From NCBI GenBank assembly GCA_943846785.1, contig OX044367.1:62001-126000 (forward strand): 64,000 nucleotides of DNA, given 5' to 3'. Both the position numbers and the translations under genes were made by a program. Of the stretch, positions 32,228 through 40,776 are shown piece after piece. Position 1 is the first letter of the stretch; each line of letters starts with the position of its first letter. The notes under the pieces are model-generated. The model worked only from the letters and a program-made list of their open reading frames with translations. It was not told the DNA's origin and ran no database searches. The stretch comes from SCGC-AAA076-P13 sp905478035 (GTDB lineage: Bacteria; Pseudomonadota; Gammaproteobacteria; Magnimaribacterales; D2472).

Positions 32228-34378
32228 TTAGATATCAAAACGGTCAGCATTCATAACTTTATTCCAAGCAGAAATAAAATCACAAACAAACTTATCGCCC
32301 GAATCACTTGATGCATAAACTTCTGCTAATGCTCTTAATTGTGAATTAGATCCAAAAACAAGGTCTGATCTTGTAGCTGTTCTGACCTTTTCACCTGAAG
32401 ATCTATTAAATGCTTCGTATGAATTTCCAGTTCCGTTTGGCTTCCACTCTACAGACATATCCAATAAAGTATCAAAATAGTCATTAGTCATTGTATCTGT
32501 ATTTTCAGTGAAGATACCATATCCGGATGCGCTTATACCTATAGATCTCATGCCGCCAACCAGAACTGTCATTTCAGGTGCGGTTAGATTTAAAAGCTGT
32601 GCTTTATCTAGCATCATTTCTTCTGGTGAAACATTAACACCTGATTTATGGAAATTTCTAAAACCATCAGAATGTGGCTCAAGTACTGCAAAAGACTCTG
32701 CATCTGTTTGTTCTTGAGTTGCATCACCTCTTCCTGGGGTAAATGGAACCTTTGAACCAGTTGCCATTTCAATGCCCACATTACCACCCAAAACGATAAC
32801 ATCTGCAACTGAAGCTCCAGTATCTGATGAAATATTTTCATAAATATCTAATACTTTATTTAGCTGTTCTGGTTTATTAGCTTCCCAATCTTTTTGTGGT
32901 GCCAATCTAATTCTAGAACCATTAGCTCCACCCCTCATATCTGAATGTCTGTATGTTGAAGCGCTAGCCCATGCTGTTTCAACCATTTCTTGAATAGTTA
33001 AACCACTATTTTTAATTGCTTCTGATACAGAATCCACATCATAATCTGCATTACCAGCTGGAACTGGATCCATCCATATTCTCTCTTCACTAGGAACTTC
33101 TGGTCCTACATATCTCGTCTTCGGGCCCATATCTCTATGAAGAAGTTTGAACCAAGCTTCAGCAAAAGCATCTGCAAATTCTTCAGGATTCTCGTGAAAA
33201 TGTTTAGATATTTTTTTATATTCGGGATCTTCACGAAGAGCGATATCTGCAGTTGTCATCATTGTTGGGACTTTTACAGAAGCATCTTCTGCATCTGGGG
33301 CTAAATCTTCATCTGCAGGATTAATTGCATGCCACACTTTTGCTCCAGCTGGAGTATCAACTAGCTCCCATTCATATCCAAATAGTAAATCAAAATAACC
33401 GTTATCCCATTGCGTAGGATTTGCAGTCCATGCACCCTCAAAGCCACTAGTGATTGTATCTCTTCCTTTGCCTGAAGCATAAGAACTCATCCAACCTAAG
33501 CCCATTTCTTCTAGTGCTGCACCTTCTGGTTCTACTCCAACGTTAGAATCGGGACCTGCTCCATGGCCTTTACCAAATGTATGTCCACCAGCAACCAAAG
33601 CTACAGTCTCATAGTCATTCATTGCCATTCTTCCAAAGGTTGTTCGGATATCATGTGCGCTGGCTAATGGATCTGGATTTCCATCAGGCCCTTGAGGATT
33701 AACATAAATTAAACCCATTTGAACAGCGCCAAGAGGCATGTCCAATGATTCTCTCTCGTCATTATTTTCATAACGATTATTTTCAAGCCACTCTTTTTCT
33801 AGACCCCAATGTATATCTTCTTCTGGGGCCCATATATCTGGACGTCCACCACTGAATCCAAAGGTTTTACCTCCCATAGACTCTATGGCAACGTTACCTG
33901 CAAGAATTAATAAATCAGCCCAACTAATTTGTTGTCCATATTTTTGTTTAATTGGCCAAAGCAATCTTCTTGCTTTATCTAAATTACCATTATCTGGCCA
34001 ACTATTCAGAGGTGCAAAACGTTGTGCTCCAGTACCTCCGCCACCTCTTCCATCTGTACTTCTATATGTACCAGCAGCGTGCCAAGTCAATCTAATAAAG
34101 AAAGGTCCATAATGGCCATAATCTGCAGGCCACCACTCTTGTGAATCTGTCATTAAATCATTTAAATCTTTTTTTAGTGCATCGTAGTCAATTTTTGCAA
34201 ATTCTTCTTTGTAATCAAAACCATTTTCCATAGGGTTTGATTTTTCATCGTGCTGATGAAGAATATTAAGATTTAAGTTATTTGGCCACCAATCACGAAC
34301 AGATGTACTACTTTCGCTACTATTAGTAGTTGCAGCCCCATGCATAACCGGACATTTACCTTGTATTTCGTTACTCAT
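32228..34378 (-). CDS. katG: catalase-peroxidase
   Basis: A bifunctional haem enzyme that removes hydrogen peroxide. The 716-residue protein has two peroxidase-like halves. The N-terminal half carries the distal Arg/Trp/His in FIRLTWHAAGTYR (around residue 95), the Tyr of the Met-Tyr-Trp adduct in QMGLIYVNPQGPDG, and the proximal His in ALVAGGHTFGKGHG. The C-terminal half has the degenerate copy (VETAWASASTYRHSDMRGGA). Length fits KatG (about 720-740). A good Shine-Dalgarno (GGAGGA) precedes the ATG. It is divergent from an oxyR gene, the usual peroxide-responsive pair. A stem-loop terminator follows at 32191. Confidence 0.96.
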   Translation of the reverse strand: MSNEIQGKCPVMHGAATTNSSESSTSVRDWWPNNLNLNILHQHDEKSNPMENGFDYKEEFAKIDYDALKKDLNDLMTDSQEWWPADYGHYGPFFIRLTWHAAGTYRSTDGRGGGGTGAQRFAPLNSWPDNGNLDKARRLLWPIKQKYGQQISWADLLILAGNVAIESMGGKTFGFSGGRPDIWAPEEDIHWGLEKEWLENNRYENNDERESLDMPLGAVQMGLIYVNPQGPDGNPDPLASAHDIRTTFGRMAMNDYETVALVAGGHTFGKGHGAGPDSNVGVEPEGAALEEMGLGWMSSYASGKGRDTITSGFEGAWTANPTQWDNGYFDLLFGYEWELVDTPAGAKVWHAINPADEDLAPDAEDASVKVPTMMTTADIALREDPEYKKISKHFHENPEEFADAFAEAWFKLLHRDMGPKTRYVGPEVPSEERIWMDPVPAGNADYDVDSVSEAIKNSGLTIQEMVETAWASASTYRHSDMRGGANGSRIRLAPQKDWEANKPEQLNKVLDIYENISSDTGASVADVIVLGGNVGIEMATGSKVPFTPGRGDATQEQTDAESFAVLEPHSDGFRNFHKSGVNVSPEEMMLDKAQLLNLTAPEMTVLVGGMRSIGISASGYGIFTENTDTMTNDYFDTLLDMSVEWKPNGTGNSYEAFNRSSGEKVRTATRSDLVFGSNSQLRALAEVYASSDSGDKFVCDFISAWNKVMNADRFDI

Positions 34379-34489
34379 TTTTCCTCCAAAGAATTGTGCT
34401 TAGTATTGAGTTAATTATACTTTAACTAATTTTTATATATTGATAAATATACTATTAATGTACTTTATGTTCGATTAAAATATACATAA

Positions 34490-35392
34490 ATGTTTTCTAT
34501 CAAGCAATTAAATTATGCACTTGCAGTCGCCAAAAGATTACACTTTAAAAAAGCAGCCGATGATTGTTTTGTATCTCCTTCTACTCTAAGTAATGCTATT
34601 ACAGAACTAGAAAATCAAATAGGTTTTAAAGTTTTTGAAAGAACAAATAAGAAAGTTATAGTCACTAATCTCGGTTTAGAGCTCCTTGAAAAAGCTGAAA
34701 CAATTCAATTTCATATCGAAGATATAAAAAAACTTGGTGAAGAACAAAAAGCCCCACTAAGCTCTCCATTAACTATTGGAATTATTCCAACCATAGGTCC
34801 ATATTTGCTTCCTCTAGTTCTTCCAAAATTAAAAAAATATCATCCAAATCTAAACTTAAAAATCTTAGAAGGTAAATCTAGCTCATTAGTACAAAAAGTT
34901 AATGATGGAGACCTGGATATGGCTATTCTTGCTCTTCCATATAATTTAGGAGGGTTATTATCTTTTAAATTTTGGGAAGAAAACTTTTATTATGTAAGCC
35001 ACAAAAAGAATAACTATAAGAAAGTTGTAAAAGCAAAAGATATTAATTTTTCAGAATTAATGTTGCTAGATGATGGGCATTGTTTAAAAAATCATGTGCT
35101 GGCCGCATGTAAAATTAATGATAATCAGCAATTTTCGATGGAAGCATCCAGTCTCCCTACCTTGATTCAATTAGTTGCTAATAATATGGGTTCAACTCTT
35201 GTACCTCATATGTCAATTAAGCATTTAATTAATACCAATTCGATGATCAAAAAGGCCATACTAAATGAGCCTGGCCCTCATAGAGAGCTTGCTATAATTG
35301 TAAGGCAGACTTATTCAGATAGAGAAAATGTACTGCTTTTGAGGGATATTTTTATAAAAGAATTAGAAAAGTATTCAAAAAATATTCAATAA
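34490..35392 (+). CDS. oxyR: hydrogen peroxide-responsive LysR-type regulator OxyR
   Basis: The 300-residue protein has an N-terminal winged helix-turn-helix (FSIKQLNYALAVAKRLHFKK, AADDCFVSPSTLSNAITELE). The LysR effector domain carries the OxyR redox cysteines in LLDDGHCLKNHVLAACKI; the two Cys are nine residues apart, as for E. coli Cys199 and Cys208. The downstream segment ASSLPTLIQLVANNMGSTLVPHMS also matches OxyR. It is divergent from katG with a 111-bp A/T-rich spacer that should hold the binding sites. I see partial dyads there but no match clear enough to list. Confidence 0.92.
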   Translation: MFSIKQLNYALAVAKRLHFKKAADDCFVSPSTLSNAITELENQIGFKVFERTNKKVIVTNLGLELLEKAETIQFHIEDIKKLGEEQKAPLSSPLTIGIIPTIGPYLLPLVLPKLKKYHPNLNLKILEGKSSSLVQKVNDGDLDMAILALPYNLGGLLSFKFWEENFYYVSHKKNNYKKVVKAKDINFSELMLLDDGHCLKNHVLAACKINDNQQFSMEASSLPTLIQLVANNMGSTLVPHMSIKHLINTNSMIKKAILNEPGPHRELAIIVRQTYSDRENVLLLRDIFIKELEKYSKNIQ

Positions 35393-35396
35393 AAAA

Positions 35397-35472
35397 TGGT
35401 GGAGCTACGCGGGATCGAACCGCGGACCCCCTGCTTGCAAAGCAGGTGCTCTCCCAGCTGAGCTATAGCCCC
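35397..35472 (-). tRNA. tRNA-Ala (anticodon TGC)
   Basis: Seventy-six bases on the minus strand, beginning GGGGCTATAGCTCAGCTGGG and ending with an encoded CCA. The acceptor stem GGGGCTA/TAGCTCC, the D-arm GCTC...GAGC, the anticodon stem CCTGC/GCAGG with the loop TTTGCAA, and the T-arm GCGGTTCGATCCCGC all fold. It ends 4 bp past the oxyR stop on the opposite strand. The tRNA lies downstream of the TonB receptor terminator but has its own A/T-rich upstream region. Confidence 0.96.
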
Positions 35473-35538
35473 ATTATATAATGAGGTGCTATTGTACTTT
35501 AAATTATTTTATATTTGTATAATCTTTTAAATAAAAGA

Positions 35539-35559
35539 AAGGGTGGAAAAACCACCCTT
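35539..35559 (-). terminator. intrinsic terminator of the TonB receptor gene
   Basis: Perfect 8-bp stem AAGGGTGG (35539-35546) and CCACCCTT (35552-35559) with a 5-base loop, 38 bp after the TonB receptor stop. Read on the minus strand it is followed by TCTTTTATTT, a T-rich tail. A second, weaker AGGGG/CCCCT hairpin (35566-35586) lies between this and the stop. Confidence 0.75.
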
Positions 35560-35596
35560 ATCTTTAGGGGATTTACTGACACCCCTCTCCCAAAAG

Positions 35597-37780
35597 TTAG
35601 AATTTATAAGAAAAACCTATTTTCATTGTTCTTGGTTTTTGCGCTCTAGCTCCGTCCTTAGGTGCTCTAGCTACAACATCTGCTGAATCTAATAGATTCT
35701 CGACAATCATGTAGACATCAAGATTTTCATTTACAGATTTTCTTAAATTAGTATCTACAAAATTGTGTGAATCAATATTTTGATAAGTGCCACATGCAGC
35801 AGTTGAACAAGCGCTTCCATTACTGACAAGTCTTAAATTTCCAGTTAAGCCAGAGTCACTAACAAAGCCTAAAACAATAGCCAATGAAGAGCTTGGAACA
35901 TATGGAACATCATCTCCAGATGAGACAACCCCCCAGTACTCTCCATCATCATCAAAACTATTAGCGAAAGTAGCATCATTAGAGGTGAAGGTAATTCCCA
36001 CAGGATAGTCTAAATTACCAACTTGGTAGATCTTAGAGCCTGAAACCTCAAACCCAGAAACATCCACCGCACCTCCGTTAAAAACATCTCCAGCATCACA
36101 GTCTCCGCCTTGAGAATTTTTACACTCAGCTTTAAGGCTTGAATAATCACTTTGGAAATAAAATACTTCAAGATTAGAAGTACCATTTAAATACCTAACA
36201 CCTAGCTCCATATTATCTGCTTTCTCAGGATCTGTTCCGAACATAGGCGTCATACCTTCATGAAAACCAGCAACAAGTTTAATATTTTCATTTAAATCAT
36301 AAGTTGCACCAAACCCTGTAGATGTATAGTCACCTGATTTTGATTTTGGATATCCTGAAGCAAGCATAGTTCTTGTTGGGACTCCATCATTCCATCTATT
36401 TTCTACTTGATCATACTCTTCTGATCTATGGCCAATAGTTAATGCTAATTTACCTAATGAAATAGTATCTTCAATATAAAATGAGGTTGCTTGAGATTCT
36501 CTTAATCTATTATTACTTCCTGTATATCCAGTACTGCAAGATCTTAATGCAGAGTTGGTTCCGTTAGCGCTCTGATCAAAGCATTCATAATCCTGGTATC
36601 TGCTCTCTGAATCATCCATGTCTCTATAGCCAACTGTAATTGCATGATTGCCTAGCTCGGTCATTAGTTTTAACTGATAGCCTTCGTTAGAATAGTATCT
36701 GTTATTGTGTTTTAGCTTTACTTCAGTAGCAATAGTTCCATCTAATATACCTTGAGCTACTGAATTACCAGCATTTGCAGCACTGATAACATTATTAATA
36801 CCATTCCCTACGCCACCAATTTTCGAATTATTTGCTTTGTCTACCTTAAACCAATCTCTATGATAGTCATTACTCCATGAGGTAAGGACAATATCAAAAT
36901 TATCAAAATTTCCTTTATAAGTTAATGAGGTTTGATCTCCATCATTTTTCATTTCATCATACTGAGTCATTCCATATCTTCTATGAGGATTTTTATTAAA
37001 ACTTGCTTGTGAAAGACCAACATAAGACTGCTCAGACGTCTCATCAAGATCTAAAAATTTAAATGCCAATGAATGATTTCCAGATTCATATCTTGCTTTC
37101 AACATTAAATCTGACTTGTTAAAACCTGTATCACCTTCAACATTGGCTATTGAAGCAAAGCCATCACTAGAGTGATCATGAATTTCTATCAATGCACCAA
37201 AATCTCCTGAATTAACACCATAATTAGCGTGTGTTCTCATCATGCCATTTTCACCAAACTCCTGAACTAATTTTCCCGATGTTGTTTCTGGAATTGGTGT
37301 ACTTATAAGATTTATTGCACCTCCAATGGTACTTGGTCCAGCAGAAATAGAGGATGGTCCTTTTAAGACCTCTACAGAATTAATCCTTCCTGAAGTTGGA
37401 AAATAATATGCAGATGCTGAGGTATATGGAGCAGGAGCTATAAGGACTCCATCTTCCATAAGTGTTACCTTGGCTGACCTATCAATACTTGTTCCTCTGA
37501 TTGAAATATTAGGTCTAAGTCCGTATCCATCTTCTGTTCTAAAATAAAGACCTGGAACTGCTGACAGAATTTTATGAATATCTGTGTCAACTATCTTTTC
37601 TAGGTCCTCTTCACTTAAAACTGTTCCAGATCCTGCAAGATTTCTTGCATCTTCTTTAGATCCAATAATAGTTACAGACTCAACATCATCATTTGCTGAT
37701 AATCCTGAAGTTATAGATAACATTATTAATGCAGCAAGAGTGAATAAAACTTGTTTCGTTTCTATTAACTTATTTATCAT
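35597..37780 (-). CDS. TonB-dependent outer-membrane receptor, FecA/siderophore type
   Basis: A 727-residue receptor taking ferric chelates or similar cargo across the outer membrane using TonB energy. It has a signal peptide (residues ~1-30, LAALIMLSITSGLSA). A short TonB-box-like ESVTIIGS follows, then the plug domain (LEKIVDTDIHKILSAVPGLY, NISIRGTSIDRSAKVTLMED, VEVLKGPSSISAGPSTIGGA) and the 22-strand barrel, ending in the C-terminal aromatic KIGFSYKF. It lies downstream of a promoter overlapped by a clear Fur box, so it is iron-repressed. The substrate cannot be named. Its leader of roughly 130 nt can fold (see 37808-37887). Confidence 0.9.
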   Translation of the reverse strand: MINKLIETKQVLFTLAALIMLSITSGLSANDDVESVTIIGSKEDARNLAGSGTVLSEEDLEKIVDTDIHKILSAVPGLYFRTEDGYGLRPNISIRGTSIDRSAKVTLMEDGVLIAPAPYTSASAYYFPTSGRINSVEVLKGPSSISAGPSTIGGAINLISTPIPETTSGKLVQEFGENGMMRTHANYGVNSGDFGALIEIHDHSSDGFASIANVEGDTGFNKSDLMLKARYESGNHSLAFKFLDLDETSEQSYVGLSQASFNKNPHRRYGMTQYDEMKNDGDQTSLTYKGNFDNFDIVLTSWSNDYHRDWFKVDKANNSKIGGVGNGINNVISAANAGNSVAQGILDGTIATEVKLKHNNRYYSNEGYQLKLMTELGNHAITVGYRDMDDSESRYQDYECFDQSANGTNSALRSCSTGYTGSNNRLRESQATSFYIEDTISLGKLALTIGHRSEEYDQVENRWNDGVPTRTMLASGYPKSKSGDYTSTGFGATYDLNENIKLVAGFHEGMTPMFGTDPEKADNMELGVRYLNGTSNLEVFYFQSDYSSLKAECKNSQGGDCDAGDVFNGGAVDVSGFEVSGSKIYQVGNLDYPVGITFTSNDATFANSFDDDGEYWGVVSSGDDVPYVPSSSLAIVLGFVSDSGLTGNLRLVSNGSACSTAACGTYQNIDSHNFVDTNLRKSVNENLDVYMIVENLLDSADVVARAPKDGARAQKPRTMKIGFSYKF

Positions 37781-37807
37781 TTTTATATTTCCTTAAATTT
37801 AAAAATA

Positions 37808-37887
37808 CTTGAGGGTGGTCATTCCTTATTTGATTTAATAACAAATCAAACAGCACACTTTCAGGGAAATAAGTAACCTCCCTCAAG
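37808..37887 (-). promoter_or_regulatory. structured 5' leader candidate of the TonB receptor mRNA
   Basis: On the minus strand, between the Fur-controlled promoter and the TonB receptor ATG. An outer stem pairs 37877-37887 (CTTGAGGGAGG in the RNA direction) with 37808-37818 (CCACCCTCAAG), 10 of 11 matched. It encloses an inner perfect hairpin with arms TTTGATTT and AAATCAAA (37829-37850, six-base loop). Between them lies a segment TTTCCCTGAAAGTGTGCTG. The pattern does not match a riboswitch class I know, including cobalamin. It may be a regulatory RNA fold, or simply chance in A/T-rich DNA. Confidence 0.4.
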
Positions 37888-37890
37888 CTA

Positions 37891-37949
37891 AATGAGAATC
37901 ATTCTCGTTTATGACTGAGAATGATAATGATTCTCATTTAGAAATGCAA
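37891..37949 (-). promoter_or_regulatory. Fur-box-overlapped promoter of the TonB receptor
   Basis: On the minus strand a -35 TTGCAT (37949-37944), a 17-bp spacer and a -10 TATCAT (37926-37921) form a good sigma70 promoter. A Fur-type site, TGAGAATGATAATGATTCTC on the plus strand (from 37916), covers the spacer and -10 box. A second site, AATGAGAATCATTCTCGTTT (37891-37910), sits over the expected start point. Both match the GATAATGATAATCATTATC-type consensus. The transcript start would be near 37914, leaving a leader of about 134 bases before the receptor's ATG. Confidence 0.88.
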
Positions 37950-37987
37950 GGAAAATTTTGAATTATTTTTAAATGCTGAATTCTAGG

Positions 37988-38440
37988 TTACTTATTGCCT
38001 CGCACAGCAAAGAATATTCCCAAAACTAACAAGAACATTTGCTCACTAGTAACAAACTTTGTACTCAAACTAGTAAACCAGTCAGCGTGAGCTATATATA
38101 AAGCACATGTCATAATCACAACGACAAGGAATCCAGATAATCTTGTTAAAAGATCACCAAGTTGTTGAGCAAATAGCCCCACCACTCCTCCCAAGATAAT
38201 ACCTATACCTGCAGCCATCTCACCAAGAATAACTAAGTTAACCCAGAATTCAGGCATAGGAATAAAAATACTTTCAAACCAAGTAACCATTCTATGCTGC
38301 TCATCCATCATAAAAGGTGCAGGAAGCTTTCCGTAACCATGGAAAAAGAATGCTATCCCCAGTGCAAGTCTTGGCAACCAGGGAACTATATTCATAAAAG
38401 GTTTGGAGATTACATCTAGTTTGTTATTTATTTTTTTCAT
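37988..38440 (-). CDS. DoxX-family membrane protein
   Basis: A 150-residue membrane protein with four hydrophobic segments. It opens WLPRLALGIAFFFHGYGKLP, the DoxX N-terminal pattern (a first transmembrane helix with a G-K-L element). FWVNLVILGEMAAGIGIILGG and LSGFLVVVIMTCALYIAHAD follow, and it ends with FLLVLGIFFAVRGNK. DoxX-like proteins are linked to redox and quinone-related membrane functions, but no specific reaction can be assigned. It starts 3 bp after the hflX stop, so the two share an operon. The Fur promoter of the TonB receptor lies just past its stop. Confidence 0.75.
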   Translation of the reverse strand: MKKINNKLDVISKPFMNIVPWLPRLALGIAFFFHGYGKLPAPFMMDEQHRMVTWFESIFIPMPEFWVNLVILGEMAAGIGIILGGVVGLFAQQLGDLLTRLSGFLVVVIMTCALYIAHADWFTSLSTKFVTSEQMFLLVLGIFFAVRGNK

Positions 38441-38443
38441 TAT

Positions 38444-39751
38444 TTAAATTATTTGAGTTTCTAAAAGTATATCTTTGTCATTGCAAAGAGAAAAGCCATT
38501 AATATTAATAAAATTATCAAGCTCATCCTGCCCAATATTTATATGAACAAATATTCTACCGGTAGAAGATATTTTCTCTTCAGTAATACATCCCATTCGG
38601 AATAACTTAGCTCTTATGTTTCCTAGAGATGCCTCTAAAGAGGCCCAGCCTCTATAGATACCATTAAATAAGTCATTGTTGATTAATTCTCTTAATTCAT
38701 CTATTCCAATATTCTGTTCAGCAGATATCCAAACCTCATTAGAACTGTTTTTACTATCGATGTCAGTTATACCTTTAACGTCGCATTTATTATTCACTCT
38801 TATTTGACGAATACCATTCAAATTTAATTCATCTAAGATTTGATTAACTTCTTTTTCTTTTTGACGGTGATCAATATCAGAAATATCAACTACATGAAGC
38901 AACAAATCAGCAGATTTTAATTCATCAAGAGTAGCCTTAAATGACTCAATAAGCTGAGTAGGAAGTTCAGAGATGAATCCTACTGTATCTGAAAACAGTA
39001 TTGGCCCTAATTCTGGGTCAATGTTCTTCCTTGTAACCGAATCAAGTGTTGCAAATAATTTATCTTCTGCAAGTTGTTTACTATTTGTTAGGGAATTAAA
39101 TAAGGTTGTTTTGCCTGCATTGGTATATCCAACAAGAGCCACAAGCTTATTTCTACTTTTCTTTCTAGAATAACTATTTAATTGCTTTTGCTTATGAGCC
39201 TTCTCAAGTCTACTTTTTAAACGTTTAATTCTATGTCCTATAAGACGCCTATCAGTTTCCAGCTGTGTCTCCCCAGGTCCTCTCAATCCAATACCGCCCT
39301 TTTGCCTTTCTAAGTGAGTCCAACCTCTTATTAATCTAGTTGATAGGTGATTTAATTGAGCCAATTCAACTTGAAGTTTACCAATATGAGTCGTAGCTCT
39401 TGATGCAAAAATATCTAAAATAAGCTCAGTTTTATCAATTACTCTAACTTTTAATTTTAGTTCTAGATTTCTAGCCTGGGATGCAGACAGCTGATGATTA
39501 ACAATTACAAGCTCAGCATTTGATATTCTAACCATGTCTTGAATTTCTTCTAGCTTTCCTTTATTAATGAAATGGCTAACTGATGGAGCCTTCTGTTTGC
39601 TTGAACTTGATTCAACAATGTCAGCTCCTGCTGAATTGACTAGCTCATAAAACTCTCCATAAATGTTCTCCAACTCTTGTCCTGTTCTTAAAGATTCAAC
39701 ATCAATGAAGATAATTAGTGTTTTAGGAATTTGGACTGGTTCATGAATCAT
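38444..39751 (-). CDS. hflX: ribosome-associated GTPase HflX
   Basis: An Obg/HflX-group GTPase of 435 residues that binds ribosomes and helps split stalled 70S particles. The N-terminal HflX domain has DIVESSSSKQKAPSVSHFINKG with the G-K-L-E-E element, then ELVIVNHQLSASQARNLE and the glycine-rich linker QKGGIGLRGPGETQLETDRR. The G domain has G1 ALVGYTNAGKTTLFNSL, G3 DTVGFISELPTQLIESF and G4 NKCD. Length fits the family (about 425). DoxX follows after 3 bp. In many gammaproteobacteria hflX follows hfq, but here the upstream neighbour is divergent. Confidence 0.94.
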   Translation of the reverse strand: MIHEPVQIPKTLIIFIDVESLRTGQELENIYGEFYELVNSAGADIVESSSSKQKAPSVSHFINKGKLEEIQDMVRISNAELVIVNHQLSASQARNLELKLKVRVIDKTELILDIFASRATTHIGKLQVELAQLNHLSTRLIRGWTHLERQKGGIGLRGPGETQLETDRRLIGHRIKRLKSRLEKAHKQKQLNSYSRKKSRNKLVALVGYTNAGKTTLFNSLTNSKQLAEDKLFATLDSVTRKNIDPELGPILFSDTVGFISELPTQLIESFKATLDELKSADLLLHVVDISDIDHRQKEKEVNQILDELNLNGIRQIRVNNKCDVKGITDIDSKNSSNEVWISAEQNIGIDELRELINNDLFNGIYRGWASLEASLGNIRAKLFRMGCITEEKISSTGRIFVHINIGQDELDNFININGFSLCNDKDILLETQII

Positions 39752-39833
39752 AAAGTTAGATAATATTGTAGAGATTTTATTTAAATTTGTTACTATTAAT
39801 TGAGTTCATTAAAAATTCTTTTGGAGGATATTT

Positions 39834-39959
39834 ATGGATAGAGGTGAGCGAGCAAAAAAATCAGCTGATGCAAGTTTAAAAAGAAAGACTGTAAAAGAAA
39901 TTAAGAAAAAGAAACTTAATAAGATATATAGAGAATTAAGAAAAGCTCGAAATAAATAA
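39834..39959 (+). CDS. 41-residue basic protein, unknown
   Basis: The ORF reads MDRGERAKKSADASLKRKTV and then a Lys/Arg-rich stretch ending RELRKARNK. It is very basic and probably helical. A strong Shine-Dalgarno (TTGGAGGA) lies 6 bases before the ATG, and the region is otherwise free of genes, so it is likely translated. It might bind nucleic acid. I do not recognise a family. It is divergent from hflX, about 80 bp away. Confidence 0.55.
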   Translation: MDRGERAKKSADASLKRKTVKEIKKKKLNKIYRELRKARNK

Positions 39960-40029
39960 ATCTAACCTAGTTGAAGTTTAGATTTTGTTGATACTTTAAA
40001 TCCTAGTAGGGAATTTTATAAGCAATAAT

Positions 40030-40128
40030 ATGATAGAAAAAATCTTAAAAACTATTTCGGACAATATTGATAAATATATTCCGATAGGTATCGTCATACT
40101 TTCATTTTTTGTAGCAGCTATAGTCTAG
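40030..40128 (+). CDS. 32-residue single-span membrane peptide, tentative
   Basis: The ORF reads MIEKILKTISDNIDKYIPIG followed by IVILSFFVAAIV: an amphipathic start and one hydrophobic span at the C-terminus. There is only a weak, distant AGGGA upstream. Its stop overlaps the stop of the convergent 194-residue gene by 4 bp in a shared CTAG, the same kind of overlap seen at other convergent gene ends in this window. That gives mild support. It may equally be a chance ORF. Confidence 0.35.
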   Translation: MIEKILKTISDNIDKYIPIGIVILSFFVAAIV

Positions 40129-40709
40129 AATTTCTTTTTTTGGGACTCACATTTCCCTGAAGCCATAATTTGGATCTTTGGATTTCTATTTTTTGTTCCA
40201 TCTTTTTTATTTAGCCAAATATCTCCTGACATTTGGCCTTTGCCAGTAAACCAATTAAAAGTATTAGAAACTCTATATATATCTACCTCATAATCAGGAA
40301 ATAATGGATGAATATCACCAGGCTTCATGCTGTGAGTTATGGTTACTCCTGTATCAGAATTGTCCGCCTGCCAATCCGCACTCGGATTTATCCATGCTGG
40401 AGAAGGTTCAAGAGTATGCTTTAGTGATTTAAATGTTTCTTCACTACTATCTACTTCCCAATATTGAACTACATAGATTTTATCTTTCTCCCAGTCTTCT
40501 TCTGCAAAATTTGTTTTGGCGCGCTGCAATAGGAATAAAGATTGTTGTGTCTGCCTTGCCAAATTTTTAAAAAGTTCGATCCCTTCAGAAAGATATGTCT
40601 TTTTTATATCTTTGTAAGTAACTGAATAGGTGCCATCAAGCTCACATAAAATTTTAGAAGATGCGCCGAAAGTGGGGATGGATATTAAAATAAGTAGTAA
40701 AAATCTCAT
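40125..40709 (-). CDS. exported 194-residue protein of unknown function
   Basis: A signal peptide (MRFLLLILISIPTFGAS) precedes a soluble domain with a Cys near the start of the mature part (KILCELDGTYSV) and one near the end (SGKCESQ), which could pair. The body has KIYVVQYWEVDSSEETFKSL, PSPAWINPSADWQADNS and NTFNWFTGKGQMSGDIWLNK, a beta-rich pattern. I do not recognise a family. It begins about 70 bp beyond the BHMT stop, and a perfect terminator hairpin separates the two. Confidence 0.6.
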   Translation of the reverse strand: MRFLLLILISIPTFGASSKILCELDGTYSVTYKDIKKTYLSEGIELFKNLARQTQQSLFLLQRAKTNFAEEDWEKDKIYVVQYWEVDSSEETFKSLKHTLEPSPAWINPSADWQADNSDTGVTITHSMKPGDIHPLFPDYEVDIYRVSNTFNWFTGKGQMSGDIWLNKKDGTKNRNPKIQIMASGKCESQKKKF

Positions 40710-40722
40710 AAGATAATTCTAA

Positions 40723-40760
40723 CTTAAAAAAAGCTCTTTAAAAAAAGAGCTTTTTTTAAG
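40723..40760. terminator. perfect 17-bp stem terminator between BHMT and the 194-residue gene
   Basis: The left arm CTTAAAAAAAGCTCTTT (40723-40739) pairs with AAAGAGCTTTTTTTAAG (40744-40760) around a 4-base loop, without mismatch. The GAGC core is flanked by A and T runs, so it can end transcripts in either direction. It lies 17 bp after the BHMT stop on the minus strand and ahead of the next gene's start. Confidence 0.8.
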
Positions 40761-40776
40761 TTTAAAAGCTTTGATT

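Noticed and set aside
34379..34489. OxyR binding site in the katG/oxyR spacer
   Set aside because: Partial dyads such as GTTAA-TTTAAC are present, but nothing fits the four-part OxyR consensus well enough to list.
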